Of a DNA stretch of 64,000 bases, positions 1 through 7,029 are shown piece after piece (within the stretch, counting starts at the first letter, position 1; every line of letters begins with the position of its first letter). The notes beneath the pieces were generated by a model. It ran no database searches and had not been told where the DNA came from. It saw only the letters and a list, made by a program, of their open reading frames with translations. Where the stretch lies: contig NZ_JBHSBN010000003.1 of assembly GCF_042650605.1 (NCBI RefSeq), positions 310,001 to 374,000 on the forward strand, in the 5' to 3' direction. Made by a program: the position numbers and the translations under genes. This DNA comes from Micromonospora_J zhanjiangensis (GTDB taxonomy: Bacteria > Actinomycetota > Actinomycetes > Mycobacteriales > Micromonosporaceae).

Positions 1-951
1 GGGACGCTGCAACCGGATCTGCTCGCCGAGGACCTCGCGGTCGCTGTTCTGCGGGAGAGCACGGCCGCCCAGCGCCGCGGGATTCTGCACGGGTTGGCTG
101 TCGGGCAGGCGGGACGGGCGTTGACGGTCCTGAGCCGCGCCCGCAGCCATCAGCCCGACGCCGAGACGATGATCGACGAAGCGCTGGCCACGGATCTGCC
201 GGTGATGACCGAGGCGGTGCTCCAGATCGGCCTCCAGTTTCCGCAGGTTCTCGCTCCCCGGGTCGTGGCGCTGCTCGCGGCGGCCGAAATCGACCCTGAA
301 TGGGCCCGGCGAACAGAGCGTAGGGTGCCGTATCCGTCGATCGAGTTCGGCCGGCTCGCGCTCGCGTTGACCACTCAGGCCCTGCACGGCGCGGCGCGGA
401 CGAGTGAGTCGACTGACCGGGCGTCGTTACTGATCTCGCACGCTGTTCGGTTGTCGGAGGTGGGACGACGCGCCGACGCACTGCAAGCCAGCCAGGAAGC
501 CGGCGACATCTACCGGAAACTGGCCACCAACAACCCCGACACCTACCTCCCCCACCTCGCCGGATCGATGAACAACCACGCCCTGCGGTTGGCGGAGCTG
601 GGACGGCACGCCGACGCACTGCAAACCAGCCAGGAAGCCGGCGACCTCTACCGGAAACTGGCCACCAACAACCCCGACACCTACCTCCCCCACCTCGCCA
701 ACTCTCTGTGGAACGTGGGAGATGTAGCGCGCTTTCTCGGAGAGCGGTCGGATCAGATCCTTGAGGCGGTCGCGGAAGGCGTGCGGTACTTCGAGGAACT
801 GGCTGCCGCCGAGCCGGAGGCGTTCAGTGCCCGCCGCGACGCGGCGGCAGCCACCTTGGCCGAACTGAAAGACAGCAGCACCGGCCAGCATCCCCAGCTG
901 ACATCGCCCAGGTCGCCTCAGGCCGATGACGCGGCCACTGACGCCCCTTGA
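1..951 (+). CDS. TPR-repeat protein, C-terminal part (5' end outside window)
   Basis: The frame is open from base 1, so the gene begins upstream. A TTG at 94 is only an internal possibility. The visible protein is mostly helical and carries two nearly identical repeats of 46 residues (RxADALQxSQEAGDxYRKLATNNP). These fit the tetratricopeptide pattern common in actinobacterial NB-ARC/TPR regulators, whose N-terminal part would bind a nucleotide. A divergent third repeat follows (LGERSDQILEAVAEGVRYFEELAAAEP), then a polar, disordered-looking tail rich in Ser, Pro, Asp and Ala. No catalytic motif is visible in this fragment. A protein-protein interaction role is inferred from the repeats, and the overall function is unknown. 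Confidence 0.75.
   Translation, partial: GTLQPDLLAEDLAVAVLRESTAAQRRGILHGLAVGQAGRALTVLSRARSHQPDAETMIDEALATDLPVMTEAVLQIGLQFPQVLAPRVVALLAAAEIDPEWARRTERRVPYPSIEFGRLALALTTQALHGAARTSESTDRASLLISHAVRLSEVGRRADALQASQEAGDIYRKLATNNPDTYLPHLAGSMNNHALRLAELGRHADALQTSQEAGDLYRKLATNNPDTYLPHLANSLWNVGDVARFLGERSDQILEAVAEGVRYFEELAAAEPEAFSARRDAAAATLAELKDSSTGQHPQLTSPRSPQADDAATDAP
472..699 (+). repeat. Two near-identical 90-bp direct repeats (138-bp period) in a TPR gene
   Basis: Bases 472-561 and 610-699 differ at only two positions over 90 bases and are offset by 138 bases (46 codons). They encode consecutive TPR units. Such DNA-level identity, rather than protein-level similarity only, points to recent unit duplication or gene conversion. 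Confidence 0.85.
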
Positions 952-1043
952 CGGGAAGCCTTCAAAACACCGCCGTCGCGGCATTTCTGCCGCCGTGGTG
1001 CACGGTCTTCTGTCGTATCCATCTTGTACGGTCGAGGTCTGTC

Positions 1044-1057
1044 CCGATAAATATCGG
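1044..1057. promoter_or_regulatory. 14-bp dyad upstream of XRE gene
   Basis: CCGATA-aa-TATCGG is a perfect dyad with 6-base arms and a 2-base centre. It lies about 95 bases upstream of the XRE/DUF5753 gene, in otherwise non-coding sequence (952-1150). It is a plausible operator for that regulator. The binding protein is inferred from position only. Confidence 0.35.
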
Positions 1058-1150
1058 CCCCGCCTACCGCAATTCCCGGGGCGCGATTCCGGTGTTACAC
1101 ATCCACCGGCGGGATGTTGCAAAACGAGACCCCGAAAGGATGGAAAGCCG

Positions 1151-2032
1151 ATGGCCGAAGACATGGGGTCAACGGTCCCAAGGCGACAACTCGGCCGCAC
1201 CCTGCGGCAACTCCGCCTCGAATCCCAGATCACCCTCGACGGCGCCGCCAACGCCCTCGACTGCAGCCGCCAGAAGGTCTGGCGCATCGAATGCGGCATC
1301 GGCGCCGTCCGCGGCGTCGACGTCCGCGCCATGTGCGAGCTGTACGACGCCACCGCCGAACTCACCACCGCCCTCGTCGCCCTCGCCGGCGAAACCAAAT
1401 CCAAAGGATGGTGGCACGCCTACGGCGACCTCATCCCCGACTGGTTCGAGCTGTACGTCGGCCTCGAATCCACCGCCTCCCGCCTCCGAGAGTACGAGCA
1501 CACTCTCATTCCCGGCCTCTTGCAGACACGCCGGTACGCGCTCGCGATCTACCAGCATCGCATCGAGATGACTGAGGAGGAACGAGAACGAGCCGCAGAT
1601 GTCCGGCTGGAACGCCAAGCACTGTTGCGGCGACGGCTCCCACCAGCACCGCGTTTCGAGGTCGTGCTCTCCGAGGCCGTCCTTCTACGCACCATCCCCG
1701 ATCGTGATGCGATGGCCGAACAACTAGCGCACCTGATCAAGATGAGCCAGCTTCCCAATGTCTCGCTGAGAGTCCTCCCGCTGGCGAGGGGCCCGCATCG
1801 GGGCGCAGAGGCCGGCGCCTTCGTCCTGCTAGAGTTCCCGATAGGCAGCCGGGTAATTCCGGATCCGCCGGTCGTCTACTGCGAGTCCTGGACCGGCGCC
1901 CTCTATCTGGACCGCGCGGACGAGTTCGCCTCCTACGAAGACATCTGGGCGGGGCTGGAAAACGACGCGCTCGATGAGGAACAATCAAGAGAATTGATCT
2001 TCAAGATCTTCGGGGAGGTACGTCGTGCTTGA
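1151..2032 (+). CDS. XRE-family regulator with DUF5753 domain
   Basis: The 293-residue protein has an N-terminal helix-turn-helix (about residues 9-65, with LDGAANALDCSRQKVWRIECG as the HTH core). A DUF5753 domain fills the rest, recognisable by WWHAYGDLIPDWFELYVGLE, the REYEHTLIPGLLQTRRYA segment and the later LPNVSLRVLPLARG stretch. This family is very abundant in Streptomyces and Micromonosporaceae and is nearly always followed by a DUF397 gene. The pair is thought to act as a regulator with its small partner, by analogy with the BldB/WhiJ systems. The ATG at 1151 is chosen because it starts just before the HTH. The longer upstream frame has no support. It overlaps the next gene by 8 bases. 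Confidence 0.85.
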   Translation: MAEDMGSTVPRRQLGRTLRQLRLESQITLDGAANALDCSRQKVWRIECGIGAVRGVDVRAMCELYDATAELTTALVALAGETKSKGWWHAYGDLIPDWFELYVGLESTASRLREYEHTLIPGLLQTRRYALAIYQHRIEMTEEERERAADVRLERQALLRRRLPPAPRFEVVLSEAVLLRTIPDRDAMAEQLAHLIKMSQLPNVSLRVLPLARGPHRGAEAGAFVLLEFPIGSRVIPDPPVVYCESWTGALYLDRADEFASYEDIWAGLENDALDEEQSRELIFKIFGEVRRA

Positions 2033-2219
2033 TCTTACTGCCGCTCGGTGGCAAAAGAGCAGCCGCAGCGGCAGCAATGGCGGCAACTGCGTGGAGGTGG
2101 CCAACAATCTGACCAGCGTGGTCGCCGTACGCGACAGCAAGGACCCCACCGGGCCGATCCTTACTTTCTCGCCCACGGCCTGGGCGGGCTTCGTCCGCTC
2201 AACCGCGAAGGCAGGTTAA
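2025..2219 (+). CDS. DUF397 protein, partner of XRE/DUF5753 regulator
   Basis: This 64-residue protein has the family hallmarks: WQKSSRSGSNGGNCVEVA near the N-terminus, then VAVRDSKDPTGPILTF and a terminal W-x-x-F segment. DUF397 proteins are the small partners of XRE/DUF5753 regulators (WhiJ/BldB-like modules). The GTG start lies within the end of the upstream gene, so the two are translationally coupled. The stop TAA overlaps the next ATG (TAATG). Confidence 0.9.
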   Translation: MLDLTAARWQKSSRSGSNGGNCVEVANNLTSVVAVRDSKDPTGPILTFSPTAWAGFVRSTAKAG

Positions 2220-2602
2220 TGGCGTACCCGCTGGAGGAGGACCGTCCCCGTCGTTTCGGGCGGGGGCGGTCCGCCGCCGAGTCTGCGGAGCTACCCGATT
2301 CGGCAGACCGCCGAGAGAGCCTGCTCGTGGAGCGGGCTCTCTCCGAGCCGCCGAACGCCGTACGTCGGGTCTTGACGGACGTCCTTCCCTGGACGGCGGT
2401 TCTGCCGGGACAGGACTTCGACGAGCTACTGGAAGAGCTGGCCCAAGCCGCTACAGGGCTGAGAGATCACTCGCCGGTCGCCGTAGTACTGGCTCAGTGG
2501 CGGCACACTGCCGAGGTGTACGCCGATCCGGGATTGCTTGGAGTCCTCACCCGAGAGCCCGAAGGAGACTTCGGCCCGGCGCCGACTCCGTATCCCATTT
2601 GA
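2219..2602 (+). CDS. DUF6247-like small protein
   Basis: This 127-residue hydrophilic protein starts with an ATG that shares one base with the stop of the DUF397 gene, so it is the third gene of the operon. The C-terminal half (LPGQDFDELLEELAQA, then HSPVAVVLAQWRHTAEVYADP) resembles the DUF6247 family often found beside XRE/DUF397 pairs and toxin-antitoxin-like genes. That assignment is from memory of the family pattern. The last 56 bases overlap the 3' end of the convergent HTH gene, an antisense arrangement with no room for a terminator. Confidence 0.6.
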   Translation: MAYPLEEDRPRRFGRGRSAAESAELPDSADRRESLLVERALSEPPNAVRRVLTDVLPWTAVLPGQDFDELLEELAQAATGLRDHSPVAVVLAQWRHTAEVYADPGLLGVLTREPEGDFGPAPTPYPI

Positions 2603-2888
2603 CTCCCAGCGCCGTCGCCAACCGTTCCAGGGCGGGCAGGATCTGCACCGTGCCACCGGACTCGAACCGCGCGACGGCAGACGGCGTCATCCCCGATGCC
2701 TGCGCGAGCTGAGGCTGGCTCCAGCCTCGCTCTTCGCGGAGTTCCCGCACCGCGCGGCCGAGTTCGAAGGCCAGCCGCACGGCCTCGTACGCCTCCCGCG
2801 CGCCGGGTTCCGCCATCCGGCGGTCCCGCATGGCGTTCCAACTCGTCCGGCCACCGTCCATCGGCACATCCTGCTCGGCTCGGCCCAT
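2547..2888 (-). CDS. Small XRE-type HTH regulator (antitoxin-like)
   Basis: The protein has 113 residues from ATG 2888. An in-frame GTG at 2903 would add five. A canonical XRE helix-turn-helix occupies about residues 40-100 (LGRAVRELREERGWSQPQLAQASGM, then SAVARFESGG and LERLATALGV). Proteins of this size and layout are often HigA-type antitoxins, but no HigB-like toxin is recognisable next to it. It is the last gene of a five-gene minus-strand operon of very small proteins starting at 3579 and may be its autoregulator. Its 3' end overlaps the convergent DUF6247-like gene. Confidence 0.7.
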   Translation of the reverse strand: MGRAEQDVPMDGGRTSWNAMRDRRMAEPGAREAYEAVRLAFELGRAVRELREERGWSQPQLAQASGMTPSAVARFESGGTVQILPALERLATALGVKWDTESAPGRSLLRALG

Positions 2889-2890
2889 AG

Positions 2891-2986
2891 TCAGTGCCGG
2901 CACACGCCGATGACAATCACGATCGCCAGAATTGCCAACACGGTCCAGTAGAGGACGCCGCCCCGACGCAGGTCGTTCGGGTTCAT
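2891..2986 (-). CDS. 31-residue single-pass membrane miniprotein
   Basis: A 31-codon frame starts with an ATG that overlaps the stop of the upstream gene (ATGA, 2986-2983) and ends three bases before the HTH gene's ATG. The first ten residues are polar and basic (MNPNDLRRGG), followed by one long hydrophobic helix (VLYWTVLAILAIVIVIGV) and a short CRH tail. It therefore looks like a membrane-anchored mini-protein. Coupled spacing on both sides and the clean charge/hydrophobic layout support it as real despite its length. Its function is unknown. Small type I toxin-like or holin-like roles are possible but unsupported. Confidence 0.55.
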   Translation of the reverse strand: MNPNDLRRGGVLYWTVLAILAIVIVIGVCRH

Positions 2987-3183
2987 GGCCGGTCCGGGCG
3001 GATGATCGGGGCGGGCGGGTCGGAGAAGGTCTCCAGATAGCGCACCGCGACCGCCAGAGCCTCGCAGCTCGGCACCCGGCAAATCGGGCAGCCGTTCATG
3101 GTGGGCCAGTGCTCGGCCACCGTCTTCTTGGCGGCGACGACCAGTTGCTGGTGAACCTGCTCCGGAGTCGGTGAATCAGGCAC
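2983..3183 (-). CDS. 66-residue Cys-containing protein, mobile-element type
   Basis: This is a short protein with a Cys-x2-Cys-x4-Cys cluster (CPICRVPSC, residues about 32-40), preceded by VHQQLVVAAKKTVAEHWP. The Cys spacing suggests metal binding or structural thiols, but no fourth ligand is obvious. It overlaps the upstream gene by 8 bases and the miniprotein downstream by 4. Proteins of this kind are common next to replication and transfer genes of actinomycete integrative elements, although that link is recollection rather than a search result. The function is unknown. Confidence 0.55.
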   Translation of the reverse strand: MPDSPTPEQVHQQLVVAAKKTVAEHWPTMNGCPICRVPSCEALAVAVRYLETFSDPPAPIIRPDRP

Positions 3184-3376
3184 GTCCGCCTCGGGCTGTC
3201 AGGTCGGCGAGAGTGCGTTCGGCCCAGTCGAGTTGGGGACAGCCCTCCTCGGTGCACTGCTGGCAGGTGCCCCGCTCGTACGTCCGGTCCGGCCGGTCCC
3301 GGTGCTGATCGACCGTGAGCTGCGCGGCGAGGGTGAGGACCAGCGGGTCCGGCGCGCAATCGTCCGTGCCGGTCAC
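3176..3376 (-). CDS. 66-residue Cys-containing protein
   Basis: This is the second gene of the minus-strand operon. A Cys motif C-x2-C-x4-C (CQQCTEEGC, residues about 39-47) mirrors the spacing in the next gene (CPICRVPSC), so the two may be paralogues or partners. The rest is polar and mostly helical. The start is an ATG overlapping the upstream stop. The function is unknown. The matching Cys spacing is seen directly, and metal binding is inferred. Confidence 0.5.
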   Translation of the reverse strand: MTGTDDCAPDPLVLTLAAQLTVDQHRDRPDRTYERGTCQQCTEEGCPQLDWAERTLADLTARGGRA

Positions 3377-3579
3377 CGCCCGCCCTCCTGCTCACGCTCC
3401 CGACTGGCCGGCGGTCCGTCGTGAGCCTCGGTCGTGACGGCCTGGTCGCCGTCGTCGCGGCGGCGGGCGACGCTCGCCCGGTACGCCTCGACACCCGCCC
3501 GCCAGGCCGCGTCGACAGCCCGGTCCCGGCGCTCACGCTGCCAGCGAGTCCAGAACGTGGTGACTGGCCGGATACGCAT
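3373..3579 (-). CDS. 68-residue basic protein, first gene of small-protein operon
   Basis: This is a short, highly charged protein (RWQRERRDRAVDAAWRAGVEAYRASVARRR) with no recognised domain. It has the best ribosome binding site of the operon: GGAGGAGA about seven bases before the ATG at 3579. That supports it as the true 5' gene. The following four genes overlap or abut, implying one transcript. Arg-rich amphipathic helices could bind nucleic acid, but this is speculation. Confidence 0.5.
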   Translation of the reverse strand: MRIRPVTTFWTRWQRERRDRAVDAAWRAGVEAYRASVARRRDDGDQAVTTEAHDGPPASREREQEGGR

Positions 3580-3749
3580 GGGACATCTCCTCCGAGGTCA
3601 GCGGTCCGGCGGCGCGATAGCCGCTCCCCAGCGAAGACACGCGCCGCCGGACCGGTCCGAGGGGCGCGGCGGTGGGGGCCGCCGCGTCCGGCTGACCACC
3701 GACCACCAAGAGCAGGTCAACGGCCGGTAGTTTGTCGTTCCGAGCCCCA

Positions 3750-3773
3750 AACACAGTGCCTGTGAACACAGTG
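3750..3773. promoter_or_regulatory. Direct repeat upstream of the small-protein operon
   Basis: AACACAGTG occurs at 3750-3758 and again at 3765-3773 (15-base period). The intervening CACAG-tgc-CTGTG is itself a dyad. It lies about 170 bases upstream of the start at 3579, in the 3580-3893 gap. No credible gene was found in that gap. It is a candidate operator or iteron-like site. Confidence 0.35.
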
Positions 3774-3846
3774 TCGGGATTGCACCGCGACCATCAATAT
3801 CACAAGGGGCCAAGCAGGCATCACTGAACGTGTCGCGCAGGCATGA

Positions 3847-3880
3847 CGAAGGGCCGGCACCGCCAGGCGCCGGCCCTTCG
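3847..3880 (-). terminator. Hairpin terminator downstream of XRE/DUF397 operon
   Basis: There are perfect 12-base arms (CGAAGGGCCGGC / GCCGGCCCTTCG) with a 10-base loop. The hairpin starts 14 bases past the stop of the minus-strand DUF397 gene. There is no T-tract, as usual in high-GC actinobacteria. Confidence 0.7.
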
Positions 3881-3893
3881 GTTCAGGTACGTA

Positions 3894-4109
3894 TCAGCCG
3901 AGTTGGCCGTCCTTCACACCAGCGATGAACCGGGCCCAGTTGTCCGGCCTGAAAGTCAGTACCACGCCGGTCGGTCCTGCCTTCGAGTCGCAGACCGGAA
4001 CCACGTGGGACCGGTCGGTGGGCTGCCCGACCTGGACGCAGTTCTGCCCACCGTCGCTCCGGCTCGACTTCCGCCAGGTCGACCAACGCGGGTCACTGTG
4101 GATGAACAC
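3894..4109 (-). CDS. DUF397 protein, second XRE/DUF397 module
   Basis: This 71-residue DUF397 protein has the diagnostic WRKSSRSDGGQNCVQV segment, VPVCDSKAGPTGVVLTF and WARFIAGVKDG. It follows the XRE/DUF5753 gene at 4119 in the same direction. Together they form a regulator-partner pair like the one at 1151-2219, though with only modest sequence similarity. An alternative start a few codons in would leave the domain intact. A strong hairpin follows the stop. Confidence 0.85.
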   Translation of the reverse strand: MFIHSDPRWSTWRKSSRSDGGQNCVQVGQPTDRSHVVPVCDSKAGPTGVVLTFRPDNWARFIAGVKDGQLG

Positions 4110-4118
4110 GGCACCTCC

Positions 4119-5015
4119 CTAGGCGTCAACGGACGCGGCGTCGGCCGCCTGCTGAATGAGTTCCGCGCTGTCCTTGGCGGACAGCGCGTTTTCGCGTAGC
4201 TCGTCGAACGTCTGCGCGTAGTCCGCCGCCTCGGCGGGCTCGGTGATGAGCAAATCGGTGGTTACCGTGTCCACGACCACCAGAGTGAGATCGTCAGGAT
4301 CGCCGTAGTCGTATACGGAGAACGGCGCCCGAGGGACCCACCCCTGCCCGAGAGGTGCGTCCACCGGCAGGATGCGAATGCTCAGGTGGGTGGCCGTGGT
4401 CGCCAGCTTGTGCAGGTGCCGCAACTGCTCCCGCATGATCCCGCGCGGCACCGGGCATCGCCAGATCGCCTGCGGTTCCAGGACAACGTGATAGACGGGG
4501 TCAGACGCGTCCCGATCGAGCACCTGCCGCTGGCGGCGCAACCGACCCCGGCCCGCCGCTTCGAGATCGAAGGCAGCACCCTTGCCGAGCGCGACCTCAC
4601 CGCGATGCCGCGCGTACGCCTCGGTCTGCAGCAGGCCGGGCAACATGCTGCTCTGATACTCACGGATGGTCGCGCCACACTCCAGGTCGGCGGTACGGAC
4701 CTGCCGCTCGCCCATGCCCGCGTACTGCGGATCGTCCCACCAGCCGCGGGCGAGGCCGTCGCGGGCGACGCGTTGAAGGGTCCGGTACTGCCGGCTGGAC
4801 TCACCGATGGGCAGCACGTCCAGCACCTTGAGGATGGTGTCCAGGCCAGCACGCCGCTCGCCGGCCTCGATCTTGCTGACCACCGTACGGTCGATGCCGG
4901 CCGCCCTCGCGACGGCCGTGGTCGTGCTCGTCCCCCGAAGCTGGCGGATCGCAGCACCCAGGCGGACCCGTCGAGCGAACGGGCTGACCTCGGCGTACAT
5001 CCTCGGCACGGACAC
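4119..5015 (-). CDS. XRE-family regulator with DUF5753 domain
   Basis: The 298-residue protein has an N-terminal HTH (about residues 18-75, VARAAGIDRTVVSKIEAGER) followed by a DUF5753 domain (IREYQSSMLPGLLQTEAYAR; LSIRILPVDAPLGQG). Such proteins are actinobacterial regulators working with a DUF397 partner, which is encoded immediately downstream. The gene diverges from a GntR gene, and a 16-base dyad sits between them, so it may control both directions. The chosen GTG at 5015 precedes the conserved N-terminus. A start at the MYAEV methionine would also be possible. Confidence 0.85.
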   Translation of the reverse strand: MSVPRMYAEVSPFARRVRLGAAIRQLRGTSTTTAVARAAGIDRTVVSKIEAGERRAGLDTILKVLDVLPIGESSRQYRTLQRVARDGLARGWWDDPQYAGMGERQVRTADLECGATIREYQSSMLPGLLQTEAYARHRGEVALGKGAAFDLEAAGRGRLRRQRQVLDRDASDPVYHVVLEPQAIWRCPVPRGIMREQLRHLHKLATTATHLSIRILPVDAPLGQGWVPRAPFSVYDYGDPDDLTLVVVDTVTTDLLITEPAEAADYAQTFDELRENALSAKDSAELIQQAADAASVDA

Positions 5016-5027
5016 CTACCTTCCGAC

Positions 5028-5043
5028 AGTGTCAACTGACACT
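5028..5043. promoter_or_regulatory. AGTGTCA-N2-TGACACT operator between divergent regulators
   Basis: This is a dyad with perfect 7-base arms and a 2-base centre, 13 bases upstream of the XRE start (5015) and about 60 bases upstream of the GntR start. Its place between two divergent regulator genes makes it a strong operator candidate. Which protein binds is not determinable here. Confidence 0.5.
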
Positions 5044-5103
5044 TTATCCGGACCGGTGAACATCACGTCGGTGATCAACTTCTGCCTACTCACAGCCGGT
5101 ACG

Positions 5104-5889
5104 GTGACGGACGTGCCTGCCCAGCGCCAGCCTCCCCGGTACCGCCAGGTGGCCGACGAGCTACGCCGCCGGATCCTGTCCGGCGCCATCCCACCTGGCT
5201 CGGTCCTGCCGTCCGAGTCGTCCCTGATGGACGAGTTCGACGTCAGCCGCGGAACCGTCCGCGAGGCGGTCGCCCTGCTGCGCACCGAGGGCATGGCCGT
5301 CACCGAGATGGGTCGCGGCACCTACGCACGACCGGTCCGGCCCGTACGCCGCATCGGATCCGACCGGTACCGCCGCGAACTCGACAACCTCACCGGCGAG
5401 CGCCCGTCGACCGAGTTCACCACCGACCAGGGCATCGACTGGTCGGATTACCAACTGGACAAGACCTTCCGCGAGGTCACCGCCTCGGCGGCGCTCGCCG
5501 AACTGTTCGGCGTCGAGCCCGGCACGATGGTGCTGGAACGACGGTTCGTCTTCCGCGCCCAGGGCGTGCCGCAGCAGATGTCGACCTCCTGCCTGCTGCT
5601 CGACATGGTGACCGGGACGCCCGTCGCCGATCCCGACAACGAGCCGTGGCCGGGCGGCAACGCCGCCCAACTCCACAGCCTGGGCATCCTCATCACCGGC
5701 GTCCGCGAACGGGTACGCGCCCGGATGCCGCTTCAGGACGAGATCGACGCGCTCCGCATCCCCGGCGGCACACCCGTCATCACCATCACCCGGCAGACGT
5801 ACGCGGACCAGCGGGTCGTCGAAGTCGCGACGGACATCGTCATCCCCGCCGACCGCGTCGAACTCGACTACTGGATCGACCTGCGGTAG
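5104..5889 (+). CDS. GntR-family regulator with UTRA domain
   Basis: A 261-residue protein reads from GTG 5104, with GTG 5113 equally possible. The N-terminal winged helix spans about residues 12-75 (RYRQVADELRRRILSGAIPPG; FDVSRGTVREAVALLRTEG). The C-terminal UTRA ligand-binding domain is recognisable by FGVEPGTMVLERRFVF and PLQDEIDALRIPGGTPVITITR. This is the HutC/KorSA type. In actinomycete integrative elements such as pSAM2 a related protein represses excision and transfer, which would suit the mobile-element flavour of 1-6 kb. No transfer or replication genes are visible, however, so a stand-alone metabolic regulator is equally possible. Confidence 0.8.
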   Translation: MTDVPAQRQPPRYRQVADELRRRILSGAIPPGSVLPSESSLMDEFDVSRGTVREAVALLRTEGMAVTEMGRGTYARPVRPVRRIGSDRYRRELDNLTGERPSTEFTTDQGIDWSDYQLDKTFREVTASAALAELFGVEPGTMVLERRFVFRAQGVPQQMSTSCLLLDMVTGTPVADPDNEPWPGGNAAQLHSLGILITGVRERVRARMPLQDEIDALRIPGGTPVITITRQTYADQRVVEVATDIVIPADRVELDYWIDLR

Positions 5890-6054
5890 ACCGTGCCCTC
5901 TCGCCGACGCGTACGGGTGACGCGGCCGGGACACGTCGGGCACGGATGGCTTCCGACGCGGTGGCGACCCGTCGACCCCGCCAGGGGCGGGCTGTGGCTG
6001 GTTTCATCCCGTGTCGCGCTGACACCGCACGTGGTGGGTCGTGAGGATGGAGGC

Positions 6055-6882
6055 ATGAGTTCATCGCAGCCCCTCGCCGAGCCCGGGTCCGCCCCGGATC
6101 ACCGCTACCTGCTCGACAACGCCCGGGTGGAGGCGGGCGAGCGGTTCACCTGGCTGGCCGAGCTGTTCGACGGGGTCACCCGGGGGCACCTCGACCGGCT
6201 CGGGGTGCGGCCGGGCTGGCGCTGCTGGGAGGTCGGCGCCGGAGGCCGCAGCATCCCCGAGGCACTCGCCACGGCCGTCGGACCGACCGGTCACGTGCTG
6301 GCCACGGACATCAATCCGGACTGGTTGGACCCGAACGGCGGGTACGAGGTGCTCCGGCACGACGTCGTCGGGGACCCGCCGCCGCAGCCGGGCACGTTCG
6401 ACCTGGTGCACGCCCGGCTCGTACTCGTCCACGTGCCCGACCGGGCCCGGGCGTTGGCGACGATGGTGGCGGCGCTGCGACCCGGCGGTTGGTTGTTGAT
6501 CGAGGACGCCGACACCGAGCTGCAGCCGCTGGCCTGCCTAGACGAGGTCGGCCCGGCGCAGCGGCGCGCCAACCGGCTGCGGCGCGCCGTTCGGGAGTTG
6601 ATGACCCGTCGCGGCGCCGACCTGCGCTTCGGCCGTACGCTGCCGCGGGCGTTGCGGACGGCCGGCCTGGTCGATGTCGCGGCGGCCGGTTGCTTCCCGG
6701 TCGGCGGGGTGGCCTGCGACCGACTGGAGGCCGCGACGGTGCGGATGGTCCGCGCCGAGTTGCTCGCCGCGGGGCTGGCCGACGACGCCGAGATCGACGC
6801 GCACCTGGCCGCCATCGATGCCGGCGAGCTGGACCTCACCCTCGCGCCGCTGATCTCGGCCTGGGGCCGCCGCCCGGGATAG
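6055..6882 (+). CDS. Class I SAM-dependent methyltransferase
   Basis: The 275-residue protein has a Rossmann-type methyltransferase core. Motif I is WRCWEVGAGGRSIPEALA, an acidic residue ends the second strand (VLATDINPDWLD), then come FDLVHARLVLVHVPDRARAL (motif IV region) and LRPGGWLLIEDAD (post-motif). The C-terminal part is variable and probably sets the substrate, which cannot be read from the sequence. The ATG at 6055 has GGAGG five to nine bases upstream. The gene stands alone, flanked by 100-160 base intergenic stretches. Confidence 0.8.
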   Translation: MSSSQPLAEPGSAPDHRYLLDNARVEAGERFTWLAELFDGVTRGHLDRLGVRPGWRCWEVGAGGRSIPEALATAVGPTGHVLATDINPDWLDPNGGYEVLRHDVVGDPPPQPGTFDLVHARLVLVHVPDRARALATMVAALRPGGWLLIEDADTELQPLACLDEVGPAQRRANRLRRAVRELMTRRGADLRFGRTLPRALRTAGLVDVAAAGCFPVGGVACDRLEAATVRMVRAELLAAGLADDAEIDAHLAAIDAGELDLTLAPLISAWGRRPG

Positions 6883-7029
6883 CCCCCTGGTGACGACCGT
6901 CGCCGCCCCGGACCGGGTGACACCGCGGCGCCGCACTCGACGGGTCGTGCCCCTGGGAACGTCGATCCTGCCCCAATGTCTGGCCACGAGGGTAACCGTC
7001 CCTGCCGGCCGGGAGCTTAGGGTTCGCTC

